From Georgenia_B sunbinii (GTDB lineage Bacteria > Actinomycetota > Actinomycetes > Actinomycetales > Actinomycetaceae): a stretch of DNA of 64,000 nt. The notes under the pieces are model-generated. The model was given only the letters and a program-made list of their open reading frames with translations. It did not search any database and was not told the DNA's origin. Position 1 is the first letter of the stretch. Every line of letters starts with the position of its first letter. Where the stretch lies: the NCBI RefSeq assembly GCF_036421855.1, contig NZ_JAZGOK010000004.1; one strand, written 5' to 3'. Shown here in pieces: positions 50,129 to 59,339 of the stretch. Both the position numbers and the translations under genes were made by a program.

Positions 50129-51015
50129 TGACCACCGACCCCGCGCCGACCGCCGGCCGCGACCTCGCCGGCCCCGCCATGCCCGACCGGGTGCTCGCCC
50201 TGCTCGACGCCGTCACGGCCGCCGACGGCGTCGCGCCCGTCGGCGAGGTCGGGCTCCTCGCGATCCGGCACCGCACTGCCGAGGCCCGGCACCGCTGGCT
50301 CGCCGTCGACGGTGAGCTCGTCGGCTACGCCCAGATCGACCCCACCGGCAGCGCCGAGCTGTGCGTCGCCCCTGACCACCGCCGTCGCGGCCTGGGGGGC
50401 GCGCTGCTCGCCACGCTCCTCGACGAGGAGCCGCAGCTGAGCGTCTGGTCCCACGGCGACCTGCCGGCGGCACGGGCGCTCGCCGACCGCGCCGGGCTAC
50501 GCATCACCCGCGAGCTGTGGCAGATGAGCTTGGCGCTGCCCGCCGCCGGCCGCCCGTCGCGGAGCACCCCGGCCGACGCGGCGGCGCGCACCTTCGTCGT
50601 CGGGCAGGACGAGGACCGGTGGGTGGCGCTGAACTCCCGGGCGTTCGCCGACCATCCCGAGCAGGGACGCCTGACCGCCGACGACGTCCGTCAGCGCGAG
50701 GCCGAGGACTGGTTCGACCCGACGCTGCTGTGGCTCGGGCACGAGGCGGGCCGGCCCGACGCGCTGCTCGCCTCGATGTGGGTCAAGGCCGTCCCCGGCG
50801 AGGACGACGGCGAGATCTACGCGCTCGGCGTCGACCCGGCCGCGCAGGGCCGCGGCCTCGGGGGGTGGCTCACCGACCTCGCGCTCGACGAGATGGCTCG
50901 CCGCGGCCTGACCCGGGCGACGCTGTACGTCGAGGGCGACAACACCGCGGCGATCCGCACCTACCGACGTGCCGGTTTCGACCGCTCCGCCGTGGACATT
51001 CACTATTCACGATGA
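50128..51015 (+). CDS. mshD: mycothiol synthase MshD
   Basis: A 295-residue acetyltransferase for the last step of mycothiol synthesis, acetyl-CoA + Cys-GlcN-Ins. Two tandem GNAT domains: the first with APDHRRRGLGGALL, the second with VDPAAQGRGLGGWLTDLAL and the C-terminal TLYVEGDN and YRRAGFDRSAVDIHYSR. In mycobacteria mshD lies beside glnR and phosphate-transport genes, like here. ATG 50128 overlaps the previous stop. Confidence 0.93.
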   Translation: MTTDPAPTAGRDLAGPAMPDRVLALLDAVTAADGVAPVGEVGLLAIRHRTAEARHRWLAVDGELVGYAQIDPTGSAELCVAPDHRRRGLGGALLATLLDEEPQLSVWSHGDLPAARALADRAGLRITRELWQMSLALPAAGRPSRSTPADAAARTFVVGQDEDRWVALNSRAFADHPEQGRLTADDVRQREAEDWFDPTLLWLGHEAGRPDALLASMWVKAVPGEDDGEIYALGVDPAAQGRGLGGWLTDLALDEMARRGLTRATLYVEGDNTAAIRTYRRAGFDRSAVDIHYSR

Positions 51016-51033
51016 GGTGACACGATAGATGCC

Positions 51034-53340
51034 ATGGCCGACCCGAACGTCAGCACGACGAAGCCGCTGAGCGGCGCGATGGGGGAGGAAGACGTCCCCG
51101 CACCCCTGAACGGCACGCCTGCGCCGCCGTCGAGCCCGACCGACGGCGCGATGACCGATGGTGCCGCGCGCGACGACGCCGTCGAGCCGGATGCGACCGA
51201 CGGTGCGCAGGCCGGGCTGCCGGAGCTCCCGGTCGACCGCTTCGCCGACCGGGAGATCAGCTGGCTCGACTTCAACCAGCGGGTGCTCGAGCAGGCGCAG
51301 GACACCGCGGTGCCGCTCCTCGAGCGTGCCTGGTTCCTCGCGATCTTCGCCTCGAACCTCGACGAGTTCTTCATGGTGCGGGTCGCCGGCCTCAAACGGC
51401 GGATCGCCACCGGCCTGGCGGTCACCGGCGTGTCCGGGGTCTCACCGCGCCGGGTGCTGGAGGCCATCAGCAGCCGCGCCCGTGAGCTGCAGCTCGAGCA
51501 CGCCCGCACCTTCGCCGGGGATCTCCAGCCGGCGCTCGCCGCCGAGGGCATCCACATCCTGCACTGGGACCAGCTCGCCGAGAGCGAGCAGCAGCGGCTG
51601 CATAAGTTCTTCCGCAAGCAGATCTTCCCGGTGCTCACCCCCCTCGCGGTCGACCCGGCCCATCCCTTCCCGTACATCTCCGGGCTCTCGCTCAACCTCG
51701 CGGTCGTCGTGCGCAACCCGATCTCCGGCAAGGAGCACTTCGCCCGGGTCAAGGTGCCCCCGCTGCTGCCGCGGTTCATCGCCGTCGACGCCTCCGGCAA
51801 GCCGCACCGGCCCGAGAACGCCCCGGAGCACGCGGAGCGCACCTCCTTCGTGCCGCTCGAGGAGATCATCGGCGAGCACCTCGACTACCTGTTCCCCGGG
51901 ATGGAGATCGTCGAGCACCACACCTTCCGGGTCACCCGTAACGAGGACCTCGAGGTGGAGGAGGACGACGCCGAGAACCTCCTCAAGGCGCTGGAGCGGG
52001 AGCTGCTGCGGCGCCGCTTCGGCCCGGCGGTCCGGCTCGAGCTCGCGCAGGGCATCAGCGCGCACGTGCGCGAGCTCCTCGTCCGGGAGCTCGGCGTGCA
52101 CGAGAACGACGTGTTCGAGCTGCCCTCGCTGCTGGACCTCACCGGTCTCAACGTCATCCACGCGATGGACCGGGCGGAGCTGAAGTTCCCCCGGTTCGTC
52201 TCGGTGACCGCGCAGCAGCTCGCCGAGGTGGAGAGCGCCAACCCGACCGACTTCTTCGAGGCGATCCGGGACCGCGACGTCCTGCTCCACCACCCGTACG
52301 ACTCCTTCTCGACCTCGGTGCAGCAGTTCCTCGCGCAGGCCGCGGCCGACCCGGACGTGCTAGCGATCAAGCAGACGCTCTACCGCACCTCCGGTGACTC
52401 GCCGATCGTCGACGCACTCATCGATGCCGCCGAGGCCGGCAAGCAGGTGCTGGCGATCGTCGAGATCAAGGCGCGGTTCGACGAGGAAGCCAACATCTCC
52501 TGGGCGCGCAAGCTCGAGCGTGCCGGGGTGCACGTCGTCTACGGGATCGTCGGCCTCAAGACCCACTGCAAGCTGTCCCTCGTGGTCCGCAAGGAGCAGG
52601 ACGGGCTGCGGCGCTACTGCCACATCGGCACCGGCAACTACAACCCGAAGACCGCCCGGGGCTACGAGGACCTCGGGCTGCTCACCTGCGACCCCGAGGT
52701 CGGCCAGGACCTCACCCGGCTGTTCAACCAGCTCTCCGGGTACGCGCCGCGCTCCCGGTTCCGCCGGCTGCTCGTGGCGCCGCGCGCGCTCCGTTCGGGT
52801 CTGATCGACCGCATCGAGGGCGAGATCGCCCGCCACCGTGCCGGGGAGCCGGCATGGATCAAGTTCAAGGTGAACTCGATCGTCGACGAGGAGACCATCG
52901 ACGCGCTCTACCGGGCCAGCCAGGCCGGCGTGCCGGTCGACCTCGTCGTGCGCGGCATCTGCGCGCTACGGGCCGGCGTGCCGGGGCTGAGCGAGAACAT
53001 CCGCGTACGGTCCATCCTCGGCCGGTTCCTCGAGCACGCGCGGCTGTTCGCCTTCGCCGGCGGCGCGGACGGGCCGGACGTGTGGATCGGCAGCGCCGAC
53101 CTCATGCACCGCAACCTCGACCGGCGCGTCGAGGTGCTGGTGAAGATCGTCGACCCCGGGCAGGTGGACGACCTCGTCACGTTGCTCGACCAGCTGATGT
53201 CGCCCACCGTGACGTCGTGGCACCTGCAGCCCGACGGCAGCTGGCTGCGGCACCTCGTGGACGAGGACGGCGAACGTCTCGACGACATCCAGGAGCTCCT
53301 CATCGCCCGTGCCCGCCGACGCGTGGCAGCGACGCGATGA
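51034..53340 (+). CDS. ppk1: polyphosphate kinase Ppk1
   Basis: A 768-residue enzyme that polymerises the gamma-phosphate of ATP into polyphosphate. The order is N-terminal EISWLDFNQRVLEQAQD, head domain with NLDEFFMVRVAGL, and the catalytic pair of domains with the autophosphorylated His near residue 511 in KTHCKLSLVVR and HIGTGNYNPKTAR. The first 65 residues are disordered. The stop overlaps the next start by four bases. In M. tuberculosis ppk1 is likewise followed by mutT1. Confidence 0.95.
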   Translation: MADPNVSTTKPLSGAMGEEDVPAPLNGTPAPPSSPTDGAMTDGAARDDAVEPDATDGAQAGLPELPVDRFADREISWLDFNQRVLEQAQDTAVPLLERAWFLAIFASNLDEFFMVRVAGLKRRIATGLAVTGVSGVSPRRVLEAISSRARELQLEHARTFAGDLQPALAAEGIHILHWDQLAESEQQRLHKFFRKQIFPVLTPLAVDPAHPFPYISGLSLNLAVVVRNPISGKEHFARVKVPPLLPRFIAVDASGKPHRPENAPEHAERTSFVPLEEIIGEHLDYLFPGMEIVEHHTFRVTRNEDLEVEEDDAENLLKALERELLRRRFGPAVRLELAQGISAHVRELLVRELGVHENDVFELPSLLDLTGLNVIHAMDRAELKFPRFVSVTAQQLAEVESANPTDFFEAIRDRDVLLHHPYDSFSTSVQQFLAQAAADPDVLAIKQTLYRTSGDSPIVDALIDAAEAGKQVLAIVEIKARFDEEANISWARKLERAGVHVVYGIVGLKTHCKLSLVVRKEQDGLRRYCHIGTGNYNPKTARGYEDLGLLTCDPEVGQDLTRLFNQLSGYAPRSRFRRLLVAPRALRSGLIDRIEGEIARHRAGEPAWIKFKVNSIVDEETIDALYRASQAGVPVDLVVRGICALRAGVPGLSENIRVRSILGRFLEHARLFAFAGGADGPDVWIGSADLMHRNLDRRVEVLVKIVDPGQVDDLVTLLDQLMSPTVTSWHLQPDGSWLRHLVDEDGERLDDIQELLIARARRRVAATR

Positions 53341-54347
53341 GCAGCACGACCCCGACATTGGCGGCGGGGGCACTGGTGTGGCGGATCAACAGCAAGAAGA
53401 AGCTCGAGGTGCTGCTCGTCCACCGGCCGGCCTATGACGACTGGTCCTGGCCCAAGGGCAAGGTCGACCCCGGTGAGAGCCTGGCCGCGTGCGCGATCCG
53501 GGAGATCGCCGAGGAGACCGGCGTCGAGGTCATCCTCGGGCAGCCGCTGTCGAAGGTCAGCTATCGCAACGGGGGCGGGCGACGCAAGGAAGCGCACTAC
53601 TGGGCGGCCGTCCCGGCCCCCGAGGGGGACGCCTCGCTCGCCGCACGGTCCGCCGTCACCCCGGCCAGCACGCGGGAGATCGACGAGGTGCGCTGGGTCG
53701 AGGCCGGCGCCGCCAAGAAGCTGCTCACCTACCCGCACGACCGCGAGCCGCTCGGGATGCTCATCGATCAATGGCGCGACGAACGGCTCAAGACCTGGGC
53801 GATGATCGTCGTCCGGCACGCCCGGGCCCGCAAGCGCACGGTGTGGCGCGGTGGGGAGTCCACCCGACCGCTCACCGGTGGCGGTGGGGTGCAGGCCCGT
53901 GGCCTCGTCCCGCTGCTGGCCGCCTACGGTGTGACGCGGGTGGTCTCCAGCCCGTGGCAGCGGTGCATGGACACCGTCCGGCCCTATGCCGACGCGATCG
54001 GGACCACGATCGAGGAAGAGCCGGGGATCACCGAGGACGCGCACCGGGAGAAGCCCAAGCGTGCCCGCAACCTCGCCCGCGACGAGCTCAAGGAACGCGC
54101 GCCGGCGGTGGCGATCTGCACGCATCGGCCGGTGCTGCCGACCTTCATGGATGAGGTGGCCCGCAGCACGCCGCACCGGATCCTCAAGGCGGTCCCTGAA
54201 CGTGACCCCTGGCTGCAGACCTCGGAGATCCTCGTCGTCCACGTCGGGAGACGGCCCGGTCGCGGTGCCGTCGTCGTGGCCATCGAGAAGCACCGGGCGC
54301 CGTCGCACGCCTCTGCGCAGCCCAAGGTCGACGCGCTTCTCAGCTGA
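53337..54347 (+). CDS. MutT1-type Nudix plus histidine-phosphatase protein
   Basis: A 336-residue two-domain enzyme. N-terminal Nudix domain with GKVDPGESLAACAIREIAEE (the box GX5EX7REUXEE is complete), C-terminal histidine phosphatase domain with VVRHARARKR, SSPWQRCMDT and ICTHRPVLP. Mycobacterial MutT1 of this layout hydrolyses 8-oxo-dGTP and Ap4A-like nucleotides. ATG 53337 overlaps the ppk1 stop (ATGA). Role: pool cleaning and perhaps polyphosphate-linked nucleotide turnover. Confidence 0.9.
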   Translation: MSSTTPTLAAGALVWRINSKKKLEVLLVHRPAYDDWSWPKGKVDPGESLAACAIREIAEETGVEVILGQPLSKVSYRNGGGRRKEAHYWAAVPAPEGDASLAARSAVTPASTREIDEVRWVEAGAAKKLLTYPHDREPLGMLIDQWRDERLKTWAMIVVRHARARKRTVWRGGESTRPLTGGGGVQARGLVPLLAAYGVTRVVSSPWQRCMDTVRPYADAIGTTIEEEPGITEDAHREKPKRARNLARDELKERAPAVAICTHRPVLPTFMDEVARSTPHRILKAVPERDPWLQTSEILVVHVGRRPGRGAVVVAIEKHRAPSHASAQPKVDALLS

Positions 54348-54392
54348 GCCCCAGCGCAGCTGCGTCGCGACGTGATGCAACTGACAGCGGCT

Positions 54393-54447
54393 GTTCACCC
54401 AGCGTTCATCCGCTGCCCACCGCCAGGTCACTTCGACTTCCTACCGT
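54393..54447 (+). promoter_or_regulatory. PHO box and -10 of pstS
   Basis: Two adjacent 11-base direct repeats, GTTCACCCAGC (54393-54403) and GTTCATCCGCT (54404-54414), match the PhoP PHO-box repeats of Streptomyces (GTTCACC). A weaker third copy follows at 54415-54425. TACCGT at 54442-54447 is the probable -10; no -35 is seen, as expected of an activated promoter. Confidence 0.8.
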
Positions 54448-54493
54448 CAGGGACGGCTACCGGGGATCCCGGGCCCTCCACACGAAGGATGGT

Positions 54494-55660
54494 ATGAACG
54501 TGAAGCTTGCAGGAAGTCGCCGCATGGCGGGAGTCGCCGCTGTCAGCGTGCTCGCACTCACCCTCGCGGCCTGTGGTTCCGACAGCACCGAGACCGACGA
54601 CGAGGCCACCAGCGCCGACGACGCCGGCGCACAGACCGAGGACGCCGCTGACGACGCGGGCGCCGAGCTCAGCGGCTCGCTCGCCGGATCCGGCGCGAGC
54701 TCGCAGGAGGCTGCTGTCCAGGGATGGATCGCCGGCTTCATGGAGCAGAACCCGGCCGTCACCGTCTCCTACGACCCGACCGGCTCGGGCACCGGCCGTG
54801 AGCAGTTCCTCAACGGCACCGTGCTGTTCGCCGGCTCGGACTCCGCGATGGACGAGGAGGAGCTGGCCGCCGGCGTCGACCGCTGCTTCGGCGGCGAGGT
54901 CATCGAGATGCCGCTGTACATCAGCCCCATCGCGGTGGTCTACAACCTGCCCGGTGTCGAGGCCGAGAACATCAACATGGACGCCGCGACCATCGCGGGC
55001 ATCTTCATGGGCGAGGTCACCAGCTGGAACGACCCGGCCATCGCCGACGCCAACCCGGACGTCGAGCTGCCCGACCTGGACATCATCCCGGTCAACCGCT
55101 CCGACGACTCGGGCACCACCGAGAACTTCACCGAGTACCTCGACGCCGTCGCGGCGGACGTCTGGACCCACGGGCCGGTCGAGACCTGGCCGATCAGCGG
55201 CACCCAGTCCGGTGCCCAGACCTCCGGCATGATCGACGTCGTCAGCGGCGCCGAGGGTGCCATCGGTTACGCCGACGCCTCGCGCGCCGGTGACCTCGGC
55301 ACCGTGGCAGTCGGTGTCGGCGACGACTACGTGCCGTTCTCCCCGGACGCGGCGGCCGCCATCATCGACGCGTCGCCCGACACGGCGGACGCCACCGACC
55401 TGCGTCTGACGATGGACCTCGCGCGCGACACGACCGAGGCGGGTACCTACCCGATCGTCCTCGTCTCCTACTCGATCGCCTGCTCCACCTACGACAACGA
55501 GGCCGACGCCGCGAACGTCGCCGGCTACTTCGAGTACGTCATCAGCCCCGAGGGCCAGGACCGGGCAGCCCAGCCCGACGTCGCCGGCTCCGCTCCGATC
55601 TCCGACACCCTGCGCGAGCGCGCGCAGGGCGCCATCGACCAGATCACGGTGGCCGGCTGA
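54494..55660 (+). CDS. pstS: phosphate-binding lipoprotein PstS
   Basis: A 388-residue lipoprotein that captures phosphate outside the membrane for PstCAB. The lipobox LTLAAC gives lipid Cys27; an Asp/Glu/Ala-rich tether (about 30-60) follows; phosphate-binding loops are SGSLAGSGASSQ, GSGTGREQF and RSDDSGTTENF. AAGGA lies upstream of ATG. Transcribed from a PHO-box promoter; a structured spacer separates it from pstC. Confidence 0.94.
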   Translation: MNVKLAGSRRMAGVAAVSVLALTLAACGSDSTETDDEATSADDAGAQTEDAADDAGAELSGSLAGSGASSQEAAVQGWIAGFMEQNPAVTVSYDPTGSGTGREQFLNGTVLFAGSDSAMDEEELAAGVDRCFGGEVIEMPLYISPIAVVYNLPGVEAENINMDAATIAGIFMGEVTSWNDPAIADANPDVELPDLDIIPVNRSDDSGTTENFTEYLDAVAADVWTHGPVETWPISGTQSGAQTSGMIDVVSGAEGAIGYADASRAGDLGTVAVGVGDDYVPFSPDAAAAIIDASPDTADATDLRLTMDLARDTTEAGTYPIVLVSYSIACSTYDNEADAANVAGYFEYVISPEGQDRAAQPDVAGSAPISDTLRERAQGAIDQITVAG

Positions 55661-55673
55661 CCGGCTAGCCTGA

Positions 55674-55716
55674 CGGGCGGGTCGGTGTGCGCCGATGGCG
55701 CGTGCCGGCCCGCCCG
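55674..55716 (+). promoter_or_regulatory. RNA hairpin between pstS and pstC
   Basis: CGGGCGGGTCGG (55674-55685) pairs with CCGGCCCGCCCG (55705-55716) with one G-U pair; inside it GCGCC-GAT-GGCGC (55689-55701) forms a second stem. Likely a partial terminator or mRNA-stabilising element giving more PstS than channel. Confidence 0.6.
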
Positions 55717-55758
55717 CCCGCATGTGTAGAACCCGATCAGTTATCTGCCGGAGGTTTC

Positions 55759-56739
55759 GTGGCTAGCCACACATCACCGCCCGCTCGCCAACCACGTCCG
55801 GTGGTTCGCGCGGGACGCGCGCCCGGCCGGTTGGGAAACCGGGTCTTCGCGGGGCTCTCGACCGGTGCCGGCGTCGTGATCCTCATCACGCTCGCGGCCG
55901 TGGCGATCTTCCTGCTCATCCGGGCGTGGCCGGCGCTGGTCGCCCAGCACGAGGCGTTCGACGACATCGGGTTCATGCGCGGCGCCAACCTGTGGGAGTA
56001 CGTCGCGCCGCTGCTGTTCGGCACCGTGCTCTCCTCGGTCATCGCACTGGTCGTGGCCGTGCCGCTGAGCATCGGCATCGCGCTGTTCATCTCGCACTAC
56101 GCGCCCCGCCGGCTGGCCCAGGGGCTCGGGTACCTCGTCGACCTGCTCGCCGCGATCCCGTCGGTGATCTTCGGGCTGTGGGGGATCCAGTGGTTGCAGC
56201 CGGTCCTCCACCCGCTGTTCACCTGGCTGAGCGAGAACCTCGGCTGGATCCCGCTGTTCTCCGACTACCAGGCCCCGGCTCGAAACCTCATGACCGCCGG
56301 TCTCGTGCTCGCCATCATGATCCTGCCGATCATCACCGCCACGATCCGCGAAGTCTTCCTGCAGACCCCCCGGCTCCACGAGGAGGCGTCGCTCGCGCTC
56401 GGCGCGACCCGCTGGGAGATGATCCGCCAGGCGGTGCTGCCGTTCGGCCGCTCGGGCATCATCAGTGCCGCGATGCTCGGCATGGGACGTGCGCTCGGTG
56501 AGACGATGGCGGTGCTCATGGTTCTCTCACCCGGCTTCGCCATCAACTTCTTCGTGCTGCAGCCCGGCCAGCACCAGTCCATCGCCGCGAACATCGCCAA
56601 CCAGTTCCCGGAGGCCAGCGGCCTGGGGGTCGACGTCCTCATCGCGACCGGCCTCATGCTGTTCGTGCTGACCTTCGGGGTCAACCTGGTCGCCCGCTGG
56701 GTCATCGCCCGCCGCGCCGAGTTCTCGGGAGCCAACTGA
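55759..56739 (+). CDS. pstC: phosphate ABC transporter permease PstC
   Basis: A 326-residue inner-membrane permease with six predicted segments. The ABC-permease loop is HEEASLALGATRWEMIRQAVLP, which contacts PstB. GTG 55759 is chosen because CCGGAGG lies four bases before it. It overlaps pstA by one base (TGATG). Partner of PstA in the phosphate channel. Confidence 0.94.
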   Translation: MASHTSPPARQPRPVVRAGRAPGRLGNRVFAGLSTGAGVVILITLAAVAIFLLIRAWPALVAQHEAFDDIGFMRGANLWEYVAPLLFGTVLSSVIALVVAVPLSIGIALFISHYAPRRLAQGLGYLVDLLAAIPSVIFGLWGIQWLQPVLHPLFTWLSENLGWIPLFSDYQAPARNLMTAGLVLAIMILPIITATIREVFLQTPRLHEEASLALGATRWEMIRQAVLPFGRSGIISAAMLGMGRALGETMAVLMVLSPGFAINFFVLQPGQHQSIAANIANQFPEASGLGVDVLIATGLMLFVLTFGVNLVARWVIARRAEFSGAN

Positions 56740-57788
56740 TGTCCACGACCACGCCCGAGCGGTTCATCCGCTCCACCCAGCGACTGCCCAAGGGCACCTC
56801 CTGGGCGGTGCTCGCCGGTTCGCTGGTGCTGGCGGCCGCCGTCCAGCTCCTCGGTGACGGTCCGACCTTCGCCGGCGTCGGGTTCATCGGCGCGATCATC
56901 TACACCATCGCGATCACCGCGATCTCGTGGCAGGTCGAGGGGGCCCGCTGGGCCAAGGACCGGTTGGCGACGACGCTGGTCACCCTCGCCTTCGCGCTCG
57001 CCATGGTGCCGCTCGTCTCGCTCATCTGGACGGTGGTCGGCGACGGCATCGAGGCGATGAGCTGGGAGTTCCTCACCACCGACATGGTCGGCATCTTCGG
57101 CCAAATGACCGAGGGCGGCGCCTACCACGCGATCATCGGCACGCTCTACGTCACCGGGATCGCCTCGATCATCTCGATCCCGCTGGGCATCTTCACCGCC
57201 GTCTACCTCGTGGAGTACGGCTCGGGCCGGCTCAAGCGGGCGATCACCCTTCTCGTCGACGTCATGACGGGCATCCCGTCGATCGTCGCCGGGCTGTTCG
57301 CCTTCACGATGTTCCTCGTGATCTTCGGACCGGCCTACAAGTCCGCGCTCATCGGCGGTATCGCGCTCGCGGTCCTCATGACCCCGGTCGTCGTGCGGTC
57401 GGTGGAGGAGATGCTGCGCCTGGTGCCCAACGAGCTGCGGGAGGCCGCCTACGCGCTCGGCGTGCCGAAGTGGTTGACGATCGTCAAGGTCGTGCTCCGC
57501 ACCGCGATCGCCGGCATCACGACCGGTGTGATGATCTCCATCGCCCGGGTGATCGGGGAGACGGCACCGCTGCTCGTCACCGTCGGTATCGTCAATGCCA
57601 CCAACTACGACGCGTTCGACGGACGCATCGCCACGCTGCCGGTATACGTCTACCGCCAGTACGCGCAGGGCGGTGCCAGCGAGAACCGGGCGTGGGCCGG
57701 TGCGCTCACCCTCATCGCCATCGTCATGGTGCTCAACCTCGTCGCCCGGCTGGTGAGCCGGTACTTCTCACCGAAGGGCGCCCGCTGA
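56739..57788 (+). CDS. pstA: phosphate ABC transporter permease PstA
   Basis: A 349-residue permease with about eight hydrophobic segments: two extra N-terminal ones (about 20-65), then the six of the core. The coupling loop is LREAAYALGVPKWLTIVKVVL. ATG overlaps the pstC stop. 45 bases separate it from pstB. Confidence 0.94.
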   Translation: MSTTTPERFIRSTQRLPKGTSWAVLAGSLVLAAAVQLLGDGPTFAGVGFIGAIIYTIAITAISWQVEGARWAKDRLATTLVTLAFALAMVPLVSLIWTVVGDGIEAMSWEFLTTDMVGIFGQMTEGGAYHAIIGTLYVTGIASIISIPLGIFTAVYLVEYGSGRLKRAITLLVDVMTGIPSIVAGLFAFTMFLVIFGPAYKSALIGGIALAVLMTPVVVRSVEEMLRLVPNELREAAYALGVPKWLTIVKVVLRTAIAGITTGVMISIARVIGETAPLLVTVGIVNATNYDAFDGRIATLPVYVYRQYAQGGASENRAWAGALTLIAIVMVLNLVARLVSRYFSPKGAR

Positions 57789-57833
57789 TGCGCCGACCGA
57801 ACCCCCGCCCCGCACGGACCCGAAGGAGCGCGC

Positions 57834-58613
57834 ATGTCTAAGCGCATCGACATCAAGGACCTCAACGTCTACTACGGCGACTTCAAAGCCGTCGAGGGCG
57901 TCGACATGGTCATCCAGCCGCGCAGCGTCACCGCGCTGATCGGCCCCTCGGGTTGCGGCAAGTCCACGTTCCTGCGGACGCTCAACCGGATGCACGAGGT
58001 CATCCCGGGTGCTTACGTCGAGGGCACGGCGCTGATGGACGGCCAGGACCTCTACGGCGAGGACGTCGACCCGGTCGAGGTCCGCCGTCAGGTCGGCATG
58101 GTGTTCCAGCGCCCGAACCCGTTCCCGACGATGTCCATCGCCGACAACGTCCTCGCCGGCGTCCGGCTGAACAACCGGCGGATGTCGAAGTCTGACCAGG
58201 AGTCGCTGATCGAGCGCGCGCTACGCGGCGCCAACCTCTGGGAGGAGGTCAAGGACCGCCTCGACCGTCCCGGCTCGTCGATCTCCGGCGGGCAGCAGCA
58301 GCGGCTGTGCATCGCCCGTGCGATCGCCGTCGAGCCGCAGGTCCTCCTCATGGACGAGCCCTGCTCGGCGCTCGACCCGATCTCCACCCTCGCCATCGAG
58401 GACCTCATCAGCGAGCTGAAGGAGTCCTACACGATCGTCATCGTCACCCACAACATGCAGCAGGCGGCGCGGGTGTCGGACACGACGGGCTTCTTCAACA
58501 TCGCGGGCACCGGCAAGCCGGGCCGGCTCATCGAGATGGACACCACCGAGCGGATGTTCTCCGCGCCGTCCAACGAGGCGACCGAGGCCTACATCTCCGG
58601 CCGCTTCGGCTGA
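57834..58613 (+). CDS. pstB: phosphate ABC transporter ATPase PstB
   Basis: A 259-residue ATPase that powers phosphate import. Walker A GPSGCGKST, Q-loop MVFQRPNPFP, signature SGGQQQRLCIARA, Walker B VLLMDEPCSALDP and switch HNMQ are all intact. GAAGGAG precedes ATG. Last gene of pstSCAB; a long hairpin follows. No phoU is adjacent. Confidence 0.95.
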   Translation: MSKRIDIKDLNVYYGDFKAVEGVDMVIQPRSVTALIGPSGCGKSTFLRTLNRMHEVIPGAYVEGTALMDGQDLYGEDVDPVEVRRQVGMVFQRPNPFPTMSIADNVLAGVRLNNRRMSKSDQESLIERALRGANLWEEVKDRLDRPGSSISGGQQQRLCIARAIAVEPQVLLMDEPCSALDPISTLAIEDLISELKESYTIVIVTHNMQQAARVSDTTGFFNIAGTGKPGRLIEMDTTERMFSAPSNEATEAYISGRFG

Positions 58614-58641
58614 CCGGTCGCGGCAGCCGAGCCGCACGTGA

Positions 58642-58680
58642 AACGGGTGAGGACCGCCAGGCTGGCGGTCCTCACCCGTT
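58642..58680. terminator. bidirectional terminator after pstB
   Basis: A perfect 19-base inverted repeat around a single central base (58642-58660 with 58662-58680). It lies between the convergent ends of pstB and the lipoprotein gene and can serve both. Confidence 0.85.
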
Positions 58681-58721
58681 GGGTTGTCCTGGCCCGGCAG
58701 CAGCCGGGAGGGCGACGCAGG

Positions 58722-59150
58722 TCAGATGGCGGCGCCCTCGAGGGACTCGGTCATCGGCTCCTCGGCGAGGATGATGCACAGCGTGGTGCGGTCGTCCGCG
58801 CTGTCCCAGGTGTCCTCCGTCGGGTAGAGCGCGGAGAAGTACAGCGCCGACTCCTCGTAGGGGATGCCGACGAAGTCGCCGAAGGCGTCGCGGCACGCGA
58901 CGTCGGACTCCTCCTGGACAGTCTCGAGGCCGGGGTACTCGTCGCCGCTGAAGGTGTGCTCGGCGAAGATCTCCGCGTCGTGCTCCGTGCTGCACTCCAG
59001 CGCCTCGACCGAGCTGACCTCGGTGCCCTCGAGGTCAGTGGTGTTGAGGCAGTCGCCGACCGCCAGGTCGAGGACGGAGTTGGCGGTGCAGCCGCTGAGG
59101 GCGAGCGCGGTGCCAGCGGCAACGGCGAGCAGGAGGGCAGAACGACGCAT
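58722..59150 (-). CDS. septum-formation-family lipoprotein
   Basis: A 142-residue lipoprotein: signal with lipobox ALSGC (Cys21), then an extracellular domain with four further cysteines (GDCLN, LECSTEHDAE, VACRDAF, TTLCIIL), the pattern of the septum formation (DUF4190-associated) family of actinobacteria. Two disulfides are likely. Exact role unknown. Convergent with pstB. Confidence 0.82.
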   Translation of the reverse strand: MRRSALLLAVAAGTALALSGCTANSVLDLAVGDCLNTTDLEGTEVSSVEALECSTEHDAEIFAEHTFSGDEYPGLETVQEESDVACRDAFGDFVGIPYEESALYFSALYPTEDTWDSADDRTTLCIILAEEPMTESLEGAAI

Positions 59151-59339
59151 ATTCGTGGGGCTCCAGTGCAGAGGTGGGACGTGGCCCGGGGGTGAGACCC
59201 GTCCGGGCGTTGAGCGACGCCGGGCCGCGAAGCGCCAGTCGGCGCGAAGGCCGCTCGTGGCGGCTTGTGTTGGAGCCCGGGGCTTCCACGACCCGACGTC
59301 GTGGCACCAGTCTAGAACATTGACGCCGTCCCCGTCGCG

